Assembly (NCBI RefSeq): GCF_003946395.1
Contig: NZ_RHNZ01000022.1
Coordinates: forward strand, 1 to 37,926
DNA length: 37,926 bases
From: Levilactobacillus fuyuanensis
Lineage (GTDB): Bacteria; Bacillota; Bacilli; Lactobacillales; Lactobacillaceae
Reading direction: 5' to 3'
The position numbers were made by a program, and so were the translations under genes. Positions 24,802-32,759 of this stretch are shown here, piece after piece. The notes beneath the pieces are model-generated. The model searched no databases, was not told where the DNA came from, and saw nothing but the letters and a program-made list of their open reading frames with translations. Positions within the stretch are counted from its first letter, which is position 1. Each line of letters opens with the position of its first letter.

Positions 24802-25968
24802 ATGCGTAAGAAAACAGTTATTCTCGTGATCTTCGCCATCCTAGGTGGTGTCATGGGGGTCGCGTATCTTTCCCGCTTCTGGCACGTCATCGGCATGACC
24901 AGTCCGCTTGTCAACAACATCTTAGTTAACATTTTAGTTGGTGCAATTATTTTCCTCATTCTGGGGTTGTTGTTTGCCGGACTGATCATGCGGGTGGTCA
25001 ACAAGCTTGAGGCCTATCTCAACAAGCAGAATCCAATGACGATTCTCTTCGGTAGTTTGGGTGCAATCATTAGTTTGGCGCTGGCCCTACTGATTTCATC
25101 GTTTCTTTTCCGAGTGCCATCGTTCTTCATCAGTACCTTCATTCCATGGATTTTGATGCTATTGTTTGGGTATCTTGGCTTCCGAATCGGGACGCGGTTG
25201 AGTAAGGTGCGAGCCGAAGAATGGCGCAAGTTGTTCCAGTCACGGAGCAAGAAAGCCAGCGAAGAAGAGTCTAAGAAGGTCATCGATAAACAAACGGAGC
25301 CCAACTTCCATCACTATAAGATCTTGGATACCAATATTTTAATTGACGGCCGGATTTATGACCTGGCTAAGACGGGGTTCCTGGAAGGGACGCTGTTGGT
25401 TCCCAATTTCGTGTTGTATGAATTGCAGTACATCGCGGACTCCAGCGACTCCATCAAGCGGGTTCGTGGCCGCCGGGGCTTGGATATCTTAAACAAGCTG
25501 CAGAACGAAAATATTATGCCGATTGAAATGTACGAAGGTGACTTCGAGGATATTCCCGAAGTCGACAGCAAGTTGATTCGACTGGCCAAGGAAAATGGTG
25601 GGGTGATCGTCACCAACGATTACAACTTGAACAAGGTTATTCAGTTCCAAAATGTTCAAGTCCTCAACATCAACTCCTTAGCTAACGCCTTGAAACCACG
25701 GGTAATTCCGGGTGAGAACCTCCACGTCATGGTGGTTAAGAACGGGACCGAACGGCAACAGGGGGTCGCTTATCTCGATGATGGCACGATGGTCGTCGTC
25801 GAAGATGGGAAGTACTTCATCAACAAACAGTTGGATGTGGTGGTGACAAGTGCCATCCAGACCGATGCTGGGCGGATGATCTTTGCCAAGCCCGTGCATT
25901 CTAGCAGAAACATCGAAGAGGATGCCGGGGGCAAGGATCAGTCGAAGAAGCAGAAACGGTCACGGTAA
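24802..25968 (+). CDS. yacL: Membrane PIN/TRAM domain protein YacL
   Basis: A 388-residue protein with four N-terminal membrane segments (about residues 1-125), a cytosolic PIN nuclease domain (KILDTNILIDGRIYD, FVLYELQYIAD, VDSKLIRLAKENGGVIVTNDYNL, with the acidic Asp residues conserved) and a C-terminal TRAM RNA-binding domain (about 320-365), then a charged Lys/Gln/Arg tail. It is predicted to be a membrane-bound RNase; the cellular target is not established. The start at 24802 follows AAAGGAGG; the upstream ATG at 24784 overlaps that site. It lies between radA and gltX as in other Firmicutes, without disA, ispD or ispF. Confidence 0.92.
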   Translation: MRKKTVILVIFAILGGVMGVAYLSRFWHVIGMTSPLVNNILVNILVGAIIFLILGLLFAGLIMRVVNKLEAYLNKQNPMTILFGSLGAIISLALALLISSFLFRVPSFFISTFIPWILMLLFGYLGFRIGTRLSKVRAEEWRKLFQSRSKKASEEESKKVIDKQTEPNFHHYKILDTNILIDGRIYDLAKTGFLEGTLLVPNFVLYELQYIADSSDSIKRVRGRRGLDILNKLQNENIMPIEMYEGDFEDIPEVDSKLIRLAKENGGVIVTNDYNLNKVIQFQNVQVLNINSLANALKPRVIPGENLHVMVVKNGTERQQGVAYLDDGTMVVVEDGKYFINKQLDVVVTSAIQTDAGRMIFAKPVHSSRNIEEDAGGKDQSKKQKRSR

Positions 25969-26118
25969 ATAACCGCTTACTTGAGATTTCTGGGAGAGAT
26001 TAAGGGTCACACCTTTATTTTTCCGGTTGGTCATTGTACACTAAGAACAATGTGTCATCACGCAGATGACAGTTAACACCTAAATTACGTAAATAATGGA
26101 GAAAGAGGCGCAAACGTT
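25969..26118 (+). other. yacL-gltX intergenic region
   Basis: 150 nt without a terminator. CATTGT (26033-26038) and ACAATG (26047-26052) form an inverted repeat around TACACT, a possible -10 box for gltX, but no good -35 box is seen. No T-box signature is present. Confidence 0.3.
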
Positions 26119-27609
26119 TTGGCGAAAAATTCAATTCGGGTTCGGTACGCACCGAGTCCTACCGGTCATTTGCACATTGGTAATGCCCGGACAGCGATCT
26201 TTAATTACTTATTTGCCCGGCACAACAAGGGTAAGTTCATCATCAGAATCGAAGATACCGATACTAAGCGGAACATCGCGGATGGTGAAAGAAGCCAACT
26301 GGAAAACCTGAAGTGGTTAGGCTTGGACTGGGATGAAGGTCCCGATGTTGGTGGCGACTACGGTCCCTACCGGCAATCAGAACGGCGCGACATTTACACG
26401 CCACTGATCCAACAACTGATCGATGAAGGCAAAGCTTACGAATCTTACCGGACGGAAGATGAATTACAAGCCGACCGTGAAGCTCAAAAGGCCCGCAAAG
26501 AAATGCCACATTACGAATACGAATATGCTGGTATGGATGAAGCTGAAAAGCAAGCTGCTATCGATGCTGCTAAAGCTAAAGGCTTGAAGCCAGTTATTCG
26601 TTTCCGCGTGCCTAAGGATGAAATCTTTGCTTGGGACGACATGGTTAAGGGGAACGTTTCCTTTAACTCTGACACCATTGGTGGGGACTTCGTCATTGCT
26701 AAGCGCGATGGGATGCCAACTTACAACTTCGCTGTTGTTGTTGACGACCACAAGATGGCCATTAGCCACGTTTTCCGTGGGGACGACCACGTTGCCAACA
26801 CGCCTAAGCAATTGATGATCTACCAAGCCTTTGGTTGGGATGCACCTAAGTTCGGCCACATGAGCCTGATCATCAGCAAGGACACGGGTAAGAAGTTGTC
26901 CAAGCGTGACGAATCTGTTCTCCAATTCATCGAACAATATCGTGACCTCGGTTACCTGCCAGAAGCCATGTTCAACTTCATTCTGTTGTTGGGCTGGTCT
27001 CCAGTTGGGGAAGATGAAATCTTTAACCGGAAGCAATTCATCAAGATGTACGATGAAACGCGTCTGAGTTCATCACCCGCAACCTTTGATAGCGACAAGC
27101 TGGACTGGTTGAATAACCGTTACGTGAAGGATGCTGATCAAAGCACTATCGTCGACTTGGCCATGAAGCAATTGATCAAGGCGGGTAACATTCCTGCCAA
27201 CCCAGACACGAACACCATCGAATGGTCGCGTCAGTTGATCAACCTGTACAAGCAACAAATGAGCTACATGGCACAGATCAATGATATGGCTTCCGTCTTC
27301 TTCCAAGAACCAGAACAAGTTTCTGGCGACGCTCTGGAAGAAATCAGTAATGACACGGCCCCCGTTGTCTTAAAGGCATTCGCTGAAGAAATCGAAAAGC
27401 TCGATTTGTTTGACTCCGTAGAAATCTTCCACGTGATCAAGCGGGTCCAAGCCAAGACCGGTATCAAGGGTCGTCAATTATGGATGCCAATCCGGATTGC
27501 CGTTACCCACGAAATGCACGGTCCAGAATTACCTGAATCAATCGAATTAGTCGGCCGCAAGACCGCATTACAACACATTCACCAAACTTTGGCCCAACTA
27601 GAAGGCTAA
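26119..27609 (+). CDS. gltX: Glutamyl-tRNA synthetase
   Basis: A 496-residue class I aminoacyl-tRNA synthetase charging tRNA-Glu. The HIGH-type motif is [14 protein letters not shown] and the KMSKS-type motif is [10 protein letters not shown]; the catalytic Rossmann fold and the helical anticodon-binding C-terminus are complete. In lactobacilli this enzyme is usually non-discriminating and also charges tRNA-Gln for GatCAB amidation (family knowledge). Translation starts at TTG (26119) after GAGG at 10-nt spacing. It is followed by a strong terminator, so cysS is separately transcribed. Confidence 0.97.
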   Translation: MAKNSIRVRYAPSPTGHLHIGNARTAIFNYLFARHNKGKFIIRIEDTDTKRNIADGERSQLENLKWLGLDWDEGPDVGGDYGPYRQSERRDIYTPLIQQLIDEGKAYESYRTEDELQADREAQKARKEMPHYEYEYAGMDEAEKQAAIDAAKAKGLKPVIRFRVPKDEIFAWDDMVKGNVSFNSDTIGGDFVIAKRDGMPTYNFAVVVDDHKMAISHVFRGDDHVANTPKQLMIYQAFGWDAPKFGHMSLIISKDTGKKLSKRDESVLQFIEQYRDLGYLPEAMFNFILLLGWSPVGEDEIFNRKQFIKMYDETRLSSSPATFDSDKLDWLNNRYVKDADQSTIVDLAMKQLIKAGNIPANPDTNTIEWSRQLINLYKQQMSYMAQINDMASVFFQEPEQVSGDALEEISNDTAPVVLKAFAEEIEKLDLFDSVEIFHVIKRVQAKTGIKGRQLWMPIRIAVTHEMHGPELPESIELVGRKTALQHIHQTLAQLEG

Positions 27610-27622
27610 CGTTTTGGTAAAG

Positions 27623-27662
27623 AAGCCGAATGAGGGGCCATTGGCCGTCCATTCGGCTTTTT
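27623..27662 (+). terminator. Terminator after gltX
   Basis: AAGCCGAATG/CATTCGGCTT with inner GGCC pairing, then TTTTT (to 27662). Confidence 0.88.
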
Positions 27663-27678
27663 GCTAACCGCTCTGGTA

Positions 27679-27687
27679 TGCTACAAT
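27679..27687 (+). promoter_or_regulatory. Extended -10 promoter of the cysS leader
   Basis: TGCTACAAT (TACAAT at 27682-27687) is an extended -10 box. TTGCTA (27661-27666) is a possible but closely spaced -35 box. The transcript would start near 27694 and carry a leader of about 360 nt. Confidence 0.45.
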
Positions 27688-27699
27688 GGAGCTAACTCA

Positions 27700-28016
27700 T
27701 TCGACATCCTTGGGTTGGCGGTTATGTCGCCTCCCGGGTGGTTTTGAAGATGCTGATTGGATACCAATGTGTGCGTCAGTTCATATCATTATATGAGTGA
27801 CAATTGCGTAGGGGGATAGGTCAGTGTAAGCCGGAGGTTGGTTCTGGAGATGCTCAGGTGTGTCGTTTTCCTTGGCTGAGTGATTTACTCGGTCTAGGAA
27901 AAGGCCAAGCTTGAAGACTCGTGTTTTTTGGCGAGGCTTCAAGTTGCGCCCACCCGTTCCAGTATCTCCAGAACCAACCGGGAGGCGAAATCAATTGCCC
28001 ACTCAGCGATGTCGAA
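27700..28016 (+). ncRNA. Structured cysS leader containing RNA element copy C
   Basis: Nested long-range pairings: TTCGACATC (27700-27708) with GATGTCGAA (28008-28016); CGCCTCCCGG (27728-27737) with CCGGGAGGCG (27978-27987); and a perfect 16-bp stem 27836-27851 with 27964-27979 that closes copy C. Inside copy C are GGTG (27857-27860) with CACC (27951-27954), a hairpin TTTTCCT/AGGAAAA (27866-27872, 27896-27902) and CTTGAAGACTCG/CGAGGCTTCAAG (27910-27921, 27932-27943). Copy C shares GAGATG, CAGGTGTG, a 9-nt gap, TTGG and GCCCACC with copies A and B. No T-box sequence (AGGGTGGNACCGCG) and no terminator T-run is present, so this is not a standard tRNA-Cys T-box. Confidence 0.6.
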
Positions 28017-28038
28017 ACGAAGCAATATATAAAGGTTA

Positions 28039-28056
28039 CGCGAAAGGAGCCTCGCG
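28039..28056 (+). promoter_or_regulatory. Hairpin presenting the cysS ribosome binding site
   Basis: CGCGA (28039-28043) and TCGCG (28052-28056) form a 5-bp stem whose loop is AAGGAGCC, so the Shine-Dalgarno sequence is in the loop and the stem ends directly at the ATG (28057). It may modulate translation. Confidence 0.4.
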
Positions 28057-29469
28057 ATGCTCAAAGTATTTAATACCATGACCCGCCAGAAAGAGACCTT
28101 CGAACCCATCACTCCCGGAGTGGTTAACATGTATGTGTGTGGTCCGACCGTCTATAACTATATTCATATTGGGAACGCGCGGAGTGCCATTGCCTTTGAC
28201 ACGATTCGGCGTTACTTCGAATACCGCGGCTATCAGGTGAAGTACATTTCTAACTTTACTGATGTCGACGATAAAATGATCAATCAAGCGAAAAAATTAA
28301 ACATTACCGTTCCCGAATTGGGTGATCGGTTCATCAAGGCCTTCAAGGAAGACACGGCGGCTCTAAACATTGAACCGGCAACCGCTAATCCACGGGCCAC
28401 GGAACACATTTCCGAAATCATTGAGTTTGTGCAGGACCTGATCGACAAGGGCTACGCTTATCCAGTTGATGGGGATGTTTATTACCGGGCACACAAGTTT
28501 GCTCATTACGGTGAACTGTCCCATCAGAATTTGGACGAACTCGAGGAAGGAGCTTCCCAGCACACCAACGATGAAGAGACGGCTCGCAAGGAAGATCCCG
28601 TTGACTTTGCCCTCTGGAAGGGTGCTAAGCCGGGTGAAATCTCCTGGCCATCTCCTTGGGGTGCGGGCCGACCTGGTTGGCACATCGAGTGTTCCGTCAT
28701 GTCGACGCACTACCTTGGTGACACCTTTGACATCCACGGTGGTGGCGAGGACTTAACCTTCCCCCATCATGAAAATGAAATTGCGCAGAGTGAAGCTAAG
28801 ACGGGCAAGACATTTGTCCACTACTGGTTACACAATGGCTTCGTGACGGTTGGCGATGAAAATGAGAAGATGAGTAAGTCACTAGGCAACTTTGTGACGG
28901 TTCACGATATCTTGAAGACCATCGACCCACAGACGTTACGTTTCTTCATGGCCACGACCCAGTACCGGCGGCCAATTCAATATAACCAACGGAATTTGGA
29001 CACGGCGGCGCGGAACCTGGAACGGCTGCAAACTTCGTACAATAACATGGGGTATCGTTTGAAGGACGCGGAAGAGGGCAATGATCCAAAGGTCGAACAG
29101 GAAATTCGACAGATCATCGCCGACTACAACGATGCCATGGACGATGACTTCAACGTGCAAAATGGGGTCGCCGAGGTTCATGACTTAGCTCGCTTAGGAA
29201 ACGTGTATGCTGAACGGCCAGTGGTCTTTAGCGGGACGCTGACGTTTATTCGTCAGACCTTAGCCGACCTGCTGAGCGTGTTCGGTGTTGAACTGGCGGA
29301 AGCCGACTCACTGGATGATGATGGGATTCAGACACTGATCGATGAACGGTTGGCTGCCCGGAAGAACCGGAATTTTGAACGCAGTGATGAAATTCGTGAA
29401 CAACTGAAGAGCCAAGGGATTATCTTGGAAGACACGCCCCAAGGGACGCGTTGGAGAAAGGGAAATTAA
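28057..29469 (+). CDS. cysS: Cysteinyl-tRNA synthetase
   Basis: A 470-residue class I synthetase charging tRNA-Cys. The N-terminal zinc/HIGH region is [19 protein letters not shown], the ADP-binding region includes [10 protein letters not shown] and [15 protein letters not shown], and the second motif is [15 protein letters not shown]-type anticodon-binding domain and a complete C-terminus follow. AAAGGAG precedes the ATG. It is preceded by an unusually long structured leader rather than by cysE as in Bacillus. It overlaps mrnC by one base (TAATG), so cysS, mrnC, rlmB and rae1 form one operon. Confidence 0.97.
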   Translation: MLKVFNTMTRQKETFEPITPGVVNMYVCGPTVYNYIHIGNARSAIAFDTIRRYFEYRGYQVKYISNFTDVDDKMINQAKKLNITVPELGDRFIKAFKEDTAALNIEPATANPRATEHISEIIEFVQDLIDKGYAYPVDGDVYYRAHKFAHYGELSHQNLDELEEGASQHTNDEETARKEDPVDFALWKGAKPGEISWPSPWGAGRPGWHIECSVMSTHYLGDTFDIHGGGEDLTFPHHENEIAQSEAKTGKTFVHYWLHNGFVTVGDENEKMSKSLGNFVTVHDILKTIDPQTLRFFMATTQYRRPIQYNQRNLDTAARNLERLQTSYNNMGYRLKDAEEGNDPKVEQEIRQIIADYNDAMDDDFNVQNGVAEVHDLARLGNVYAERPVVFSGTLTFIRQTLADLLSVFGVELAEADSLDDDGIQTLIDERLAARKNRNFERSDEIREQLKSQGIILEDTPQGTRWRKGN

Positions 29470-29885
29470 TGACTGAACAAACAGAACAAGTCGATTTTCG
29501 ACAATTAAACGGGGTCGCACTGGCCTACATGGGCGATTCCGCCTATGAAGTAATTATTCGTCAGCATCTGATTGCGGAGGGCTTGGCTAAGCCCAACCAT
29601 CTGCAGAAGAAGGCGACCCACTACGTCTCAGCGAAGGCCCAGGCCGCACTGATCGACCTGATGGAAAAGGACGGCATTTTAAGCGATGACGAATGGACGA
29701 TGTTTAAGCGCGGGCGTAATGCCAAAAGCTACACGCACGCCAAGAACACGGACGTCGTGACCTACCGGATTTCCACCGGGTTTGAAGCCTTAATGGGCTA
29801 CTTAGCCCTCAGTGGACAGCAGGATCGGGTCAATGAGTTGGGTAAATGGTGCATTGAACAAGTAGAAGCGGGGCGGACTGAATAA
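29469..29885 (+). CDS. mrnC: Mini-ribonuclease 3
   Basis: A 138-residue Mini-III enzyme, an RNase III catalytic domain without the double-stranded RNA-binding domain, that matures 23S rRNA in Firmicutes. [17 protein letters not shown] is the RNase III signature helix with the catalytic Asp; [13 protein letters not shown] and the [32 protein letters not shown] segment complete the fold. The start (ATG at 29469) overlaps the cysS stop by one base, and GGAGAAAGGG inside cysS serves as the ribosome binding site. The cysS-mrnC-rlmB order is conserved across Bacilli. Confidence 0.95.
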   Translation: MTEQTEQVDFRQLNGVALAYMGDSAYEVIIRQHLIAEGLAKPNHLQKKATHYVSAKAQAALIDLMEKDGILSDDEWTMFKRGRNAKSYTHAKNTDVVTYRISTGFEALMGYLALSGQQDRVNELGKWCIEQVEAGRTE

Positions 29886-30655
29886 TGAATCCAGAAAACG
29901 AAACGAACGACGTATCCAACGACTTTGTGATCGGCCGGCACCCAGCCGTTGCCGCATTACGTAGTCAACAGACTATCAACAAGGTCTTTTTGCAGAGTGG
30001 TCTGAAGGCCGAAGCTATCGATGAAATTCGCCAATTGGCCAAGAAGCGTCACTTGGTGATTTCAGAAGTGCCTAAGCAAAAGCTGGACCAGCTGACGGAT
30101 CATCAGAATCACCAAGGGGTCGTTCTCGGTGTCGCAGCGTTTGAATATGCTAGCATCGATGATCTCTTTGCCAAGGCTGAAGCAGCTGGTGAAGCACCAT
30201 TCTTTCTGATTTTGGATGGTGTTGAAGACCCCCACAACTTGGGGTCCATCTTGCGAACAGCCGATGCCAGTGGCGTCCACGGGGTAATTATCCCGAAGCG
30301 CCGGGCCGTTGGCTTGACTTCGACTGTTGCCAAGACCTCGACTGGTGCGATTGAAACGGTGCCGGTTGCCCGAGTCACCAATCTGGTCAACACGGTTCAC
30401 GACTTGAAGGAACGTGGCATGTGGATCTTTGGAACCGACATGGAAGGCTCTGACTATCGCGACTGGAACGCCAAGGGCGCCGTCGGCTTGATTATCGGTA
30501 ACGAGGGTAAGGGGATTTCTCGCTTGCTTAAGGAGACCGTTGACGAGATGCTAACAATTCCAATGGTTGGTTCCGTACAGAGCCTGAACGCCAGTGTGGC
30601 TGCCGGCCTGCTGATGTATCAAGGCTTCAGTTCACGGCACCCAGTCCAACACTGA
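29885..30655 (+). CDS. rlmB: 23S rRNA 2'-O-ribose methyltransferase (RlmB-type TrmH family)
   Basis: A 256-residue SPOUT-fold methyltransferase predicted to methylate a guanosine ribose in 23S rRNA using S-adenosylmethionine. An N-terminal substrate-binding domain (VIGRHPAVAALRSQ to about residue 90) precedes the knotted catalytic domain with motif 1 DGVEDPHNLGSILRTADASG, motif 2 IIGNEGKGISRL and motif 3 SLNASVAAGLLMY. The start codon overlaps the mrnC stop by one base, indicating translational coupling. Confidence 0.93.
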   Translation: MNPENETNDVSNDFVIGRHPAVAALRSQQTINKVFLQSGLKAEAIDEIRQLAKKRHLVISEVPKQKLDQLTDHQNHQGVVLGVAAFEYASIDDLFAKAEAAGEAPFFLILDGVEDPHNLGSILRTADASGVHGVIIPKRRAVGLTSTVAKTSTGAIETVPVARVTNLVNTVHDLKERGMWIFGTDMEGSDYRDWNAKGAVGLIIGNEGKGISRLLKETVDEMLTIPMVGSVQSLNASVAAGLLMYQGFSSRHPVQH

Positions 30656-30677
30656 ACGAAGGGATGAGCGTGGGAAA

Positions 30678-31229
30678 ATGAAAGAAGATATTCTTATTGT
30701 CGACGCCTATAACATGATCGGCAACTGGCCCAAGCTCAACCGGCTCAAGCTCAGTGATCGGTTACCGGAGGCCAGAGATCTGCTCCTGTCCATGTTGGCA
30801 AATTATAAGAAGCTACGGGACGCCTCAATCACCGTGGTTTTCGATGCGATGTACGTGCCAGGCATTTCCAAGAGCTATAAGCAGTTCGACCTGGAAGTCG
30901 TCTGGACGAATCGTGATGAGACGGCCGATAGCTATATTGAAAAAATCGCTAAGGAACGTCAGACCCGGTTCACCCAGGTGACGGTTGCCACCAGTGACCA
31001 GGCGGAACAGTGGACCATCTTTTCAGAAGGGGCCTTGCGGATTCCTGCCGGGGAACTGTTGCGCGATATCGAACGGGCCCAGAACGAAGTCAAACAGACT
31101 GCCCGTGAGTTTGCCGATAAAGGGTTAGTACGTAAGTCGCCGTGGAACGACCAGCAGTTGTACAAGCTGGAAAAGTTACGGGACCAAATGATGGCGCGCC
31201 CTGACCGTGATCACCGGCCTAAGCACTAG
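30678..31229 (+). CDS. rae1: NYN-domain ribosome-associated endoribonuclease Rae1/YacP
   Basis: A 183-residue NYN (PIN-like) domain protein. The Bacillus orthologue enters the ribosomal A site and cleaves translated mRNAs. ILIVDAYNMIGNWP contains the first catalytic Asp, ITVVFDAMYVPG and the DETADSYIEKIA acidic segment are typical, and VTVATSDQAEQW supplies the last acidic residue. A Lys/Arg-rich C-terminal helix follows (WNDQQLYKLEKLRDQMMARP). It is the last gene of the cysS operon, 22 nt after rlmB, with a purine-rich ribosome binding site (GTGGGAAA) that is weaker than its neighbours'. Confidence 0.92.
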   Translation: MKEDILIVDAYNMIGNWPKLNRLKLSDRLPEARDLLLSMLANYKKLRDASITVVFDAMYVPGISKSYKQFDLEVVWTNRDETADSYIEKIAKERQTRFTQVTVATSDQAEQWTIFSEGALRIPAGELLRDIERAQNEVKQTAREFADKGLVRKSPWNDQQLYKLEKLRDQMMARPDRDHRPKH

Positions 31230-31348
31230 CTGTCATAAGTTAGTGTGGACGGAGACAGTCCGTCTATAGAATACTAATGTGAAAAATCTAAAAGTAGTCG
31301 CACATTTTTCGAATATAAATTATTTTGTATTCGGTCATGTGACAATGA
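31230..31348 (+). other. AT-rich interval between rae1 and its terminator
   Basis: No gene. GACGGA/TCCGTC near 31249-31268 forms a small hairpin, and ATGTG...CACATTTTT (about 31278-31308) could be a weak terminator. Confidence 0.3.
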
Positions 31349-31391
31349 GCCGCTTCGACTAACCCTCAAAAGGATGGTCGAGTGGCTTTTT
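31349..31391 (+). terminator. Terminator of the cysS operon
   Basis: GCCGCTTCGACTA pairs with TGGTCGAGTGGC around ACCCTCAAAAGGA and is followed by TTTTT. Confidence 0.8.
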
Positions 31392-31571
31392 GCGTCTTAT
31401 AGAAATGGTAGACGGCGTTTGGATAGTGAATTGTGCTAACTAACAGTTTGAGTGGTGATAGCTATCGACAATTAAGGACGAGTGCACGCCAATCAGAGAT
31501 TGCTGGTAGACAGATGCAATTATAAAAAGATAAATTTTATTTAAACGTCCGTTCGCTCGGCAATGGCAGGG

Positions 31572-31608
31572 GCCTCCTTTAGACTAGAAATAGACCCAAT
31601 AAGGAGGC
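31572..31608 (+). promoter_or_regulatory. Hairpin sequestering the sigH ribosome binding site
   Basis: GCCTCCTT (31572-31579) is perfectly complementary to AAGGAGGC (31601-31608), which is the Shine-Dalgarno sequence of the sigma factor gene; flanking GGG/CCC can extend the stem. The loop is about 21 nt. This would block initiation at the TTG (31616) unless opened. Confidence 0.55.
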
Positions 31609-31615
31609 TTTCCCA

Positions 31616-32185
31616 TTGATCGACTTAAGTGATACGCAGCTTCTCTTTCTCATCCGTGAATCGCTGGATTCGCCCGCATTGCTGGTCCTATTTGAAAGGT
31701 ATCGGCCGGTGCTGTTTAAGATTCAGAGCAAGTATTTCATTCCCGACCATGATCCTGATGACTGGGATCAGGAAGCCTTATTGGTGTTCTGTCGGGTCGT
31801 CCAGCGCTACGAAATCGAGCGAATGAAGAGCTTTGGCGCTTTCTACCGCCGGGCACTCCTATTTCGCGTATACGACCTGATTCGTCAGAGCCAGACTCAG
31901 AAGCGCATGGAAGATCGTTTAGCGGTTTCCTTGGATGCAAATCGGGTGTTTATCTGTGAAACAGTCAGGGATGCTCGGTGGGTGCTACGGGAAGCGCTAG
32001 AAGTGAAGGATGCCATTCGCCAGGTTGGGGAGCGCTTGTCAGGCATTGAGCAGGGGGTCTTCAACGATCTCTTGCAGGGGCAGTCGCTACAAGACATCAG
32101 TCAGACCCGCGCCTTGTCGTTGGCCCAGGTCACCAGTGCGGCCCACAGAAGTCAGATAAAGCTCCGGGAAGTCCTTGCCGAATGA
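31616..32185 (+). CDS. sigH: Sigma-70 family factor, SigH/ComX-like
   Basis: A 189-residue alternative sigma factor at the position of Bacillus sigH, between yacP/rae1 and rpmG-secE-nusG. In lactobacilli the orthologue (SigH/ComX) is linked to late competence gene expression. Region 2 includes LLVLFERYRPVLFKIQSKY, DPDDWDQEALLVFCRVVQRYE and FGAFYRRALLFRVYDLIRQSQ; region 4 is the C-terminal helix-turn-helix around GIEQGVFNDLLQGQSLQDIS and SLAQVTSAAHRSQIKLREVL. Translation starts at TTG with AAGGAGG 8 nt upstream, but that site is locked in a perfect hairpin. The sequence is divergent and short for the family, as is usual for ComX-like factors. Confidence 0.88.
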   Translation: MIDLSDTQLLFLIRESLDSPALLVLFERYRPVLFKIQSKYFIPDHDPDDWDQEALLVFCRVVQRYEIERMKSFGAFYRRALLFRVYDLIRQSQTQKRMEDRLAVSLDANRVFICETVRDARWVLREALEVKDAIRQVGERLSGIEQGVFNDLLQGQSLQDISQTRALSLAQVTSAAHRSQIKLREVLAE

Positions 32186-32214
32186 TTGACGGGTGGAGGA
32201 GACAATGGTAAACT
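32186..32214 (+). promoter_or_regulatory. Promoter of rpmG-secE
   Basis: TTGACG (32186-32191), a 17-nt spacer and TAAACT (32209-32214) begin at the base directly after the sigH stop codon. Confidence 0.55.
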
Positions 32215-32259
32215 ACTCCAGTATGAGTTGAACATGATTTACTTAAAGGTGGTGGCAAG

Positions 32260-32409
32260 ATGGCTCAAAGGAAAATTGCTCTGGCCTGTTCAGTATGTGG
32301 GTCGCGAAATTACACCATCACAGCGAGTGCGACCCGCACTAAGCGTCTAGAGGTTAAAAAGTTCTGTAAGGTTTGTGGGAAGCACACGTTACACCGCGAA
32401 ACCCGTTAA
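32260..32409 (+). CDS. rpmG: 50S ribosomal protein L33
   Basis: A 49-residue protein of the large ribosomal subunit. It reads [18 protein letters not shown], with two CxxC pairs (Cys10/Cys13 and Cys36/Cys39) that make it the zinc-binding form of L33; lactobacilli commonly carry both zinc and zinc-free paralogues. It ends KHTLHRETR, the normal L33 ending. AAAGGTGG precedes the ATG. It is followed after 51 nt by secE, as in other Bacilli. Confidence 0.95.
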   Translation: MAQRKIALACSVCGSRNYTITASATRTKRLEVKKFCKVCGKHTLHRETR

Positions 32410-32460
32410 TGTGACTGATCGTAACGACAAACACACTACAATTTATTAGGAGGCAACACC

Positions 32461-32637
32461 ATGCGTTTATTCCGTTTCTTTAAAGCGGTCGGACAGGAAA
32501 TGAAGCAAGTTTCTTGGCCTGGTCCTAAGCAAACGCGGCACGATACTGGTACCGTTATTGGCATTTCCGTGCTCTTCGCGATTTTCTTCGCGGTCGTTGA
32601 CTGGATTGTTCAGTACGGCTTAAAGTTCATCGCTTAG
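32461..32637 (+). CDS. secE: Preprotein translocase subunit SecE
   Basis: A 58-residue single-pass inner component of the SecYEG channel. The amphipathic N-terminal helix has FRFFKAVGQEMKQVSWPGPK, including the conserved VSWP hinge, followed by one membrane helix (TVIGISVLFAIFFAVVDWIV). This is the standard short Gram-positive SecE. TAGGAGG precedes the ATG. It lies between rpmG and nusG as expected. Confidence 0.95.
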   Translation: MRLFRFFKAVGQEMKQVSWPGPKQTRHDTGTVIGISVLFAIFFAVVDWIVQYGLKFIA

Positions 32638-32670
32638 GTGAATTGTCAGTGGCCAAATATGGCCAGATAT

Positions 32671-32717
32671 GGTATATTAGGTAGCAACAGGAACTTCGTG
32701 TATTGCGGAGTTTTTTT
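32671..32717 (+). promoter_or_regulatory. Promoter followed at once by an intrinsic terminator (nusG attenuator candidate)
   Basis: TGGTATATT (TATATT at 32673-32678) is an extended -10 box. Only about 14 nt later, AACTTCG (32692-32698) pairs with CGGAGTT (32706-32712), followed by seven T residues (32711-32717). The terminator could end the rpmG-secE transcript, attenuate the nusG transcript, or both. Confidence 0.55.
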
Positions 32718-32759
32718 ATTTTGGACGAAAAAGTCAATTATTAAAGGAGTGCACCACAC

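Noticed and set aside
27700-28056. tRNA-Cys T-box leader for cysS
   Set aside because: The conserved T-box core (AGGGTGGNACCGCG) and a terminator/antiterminator with a T-run are not present, although the leader length would fit.
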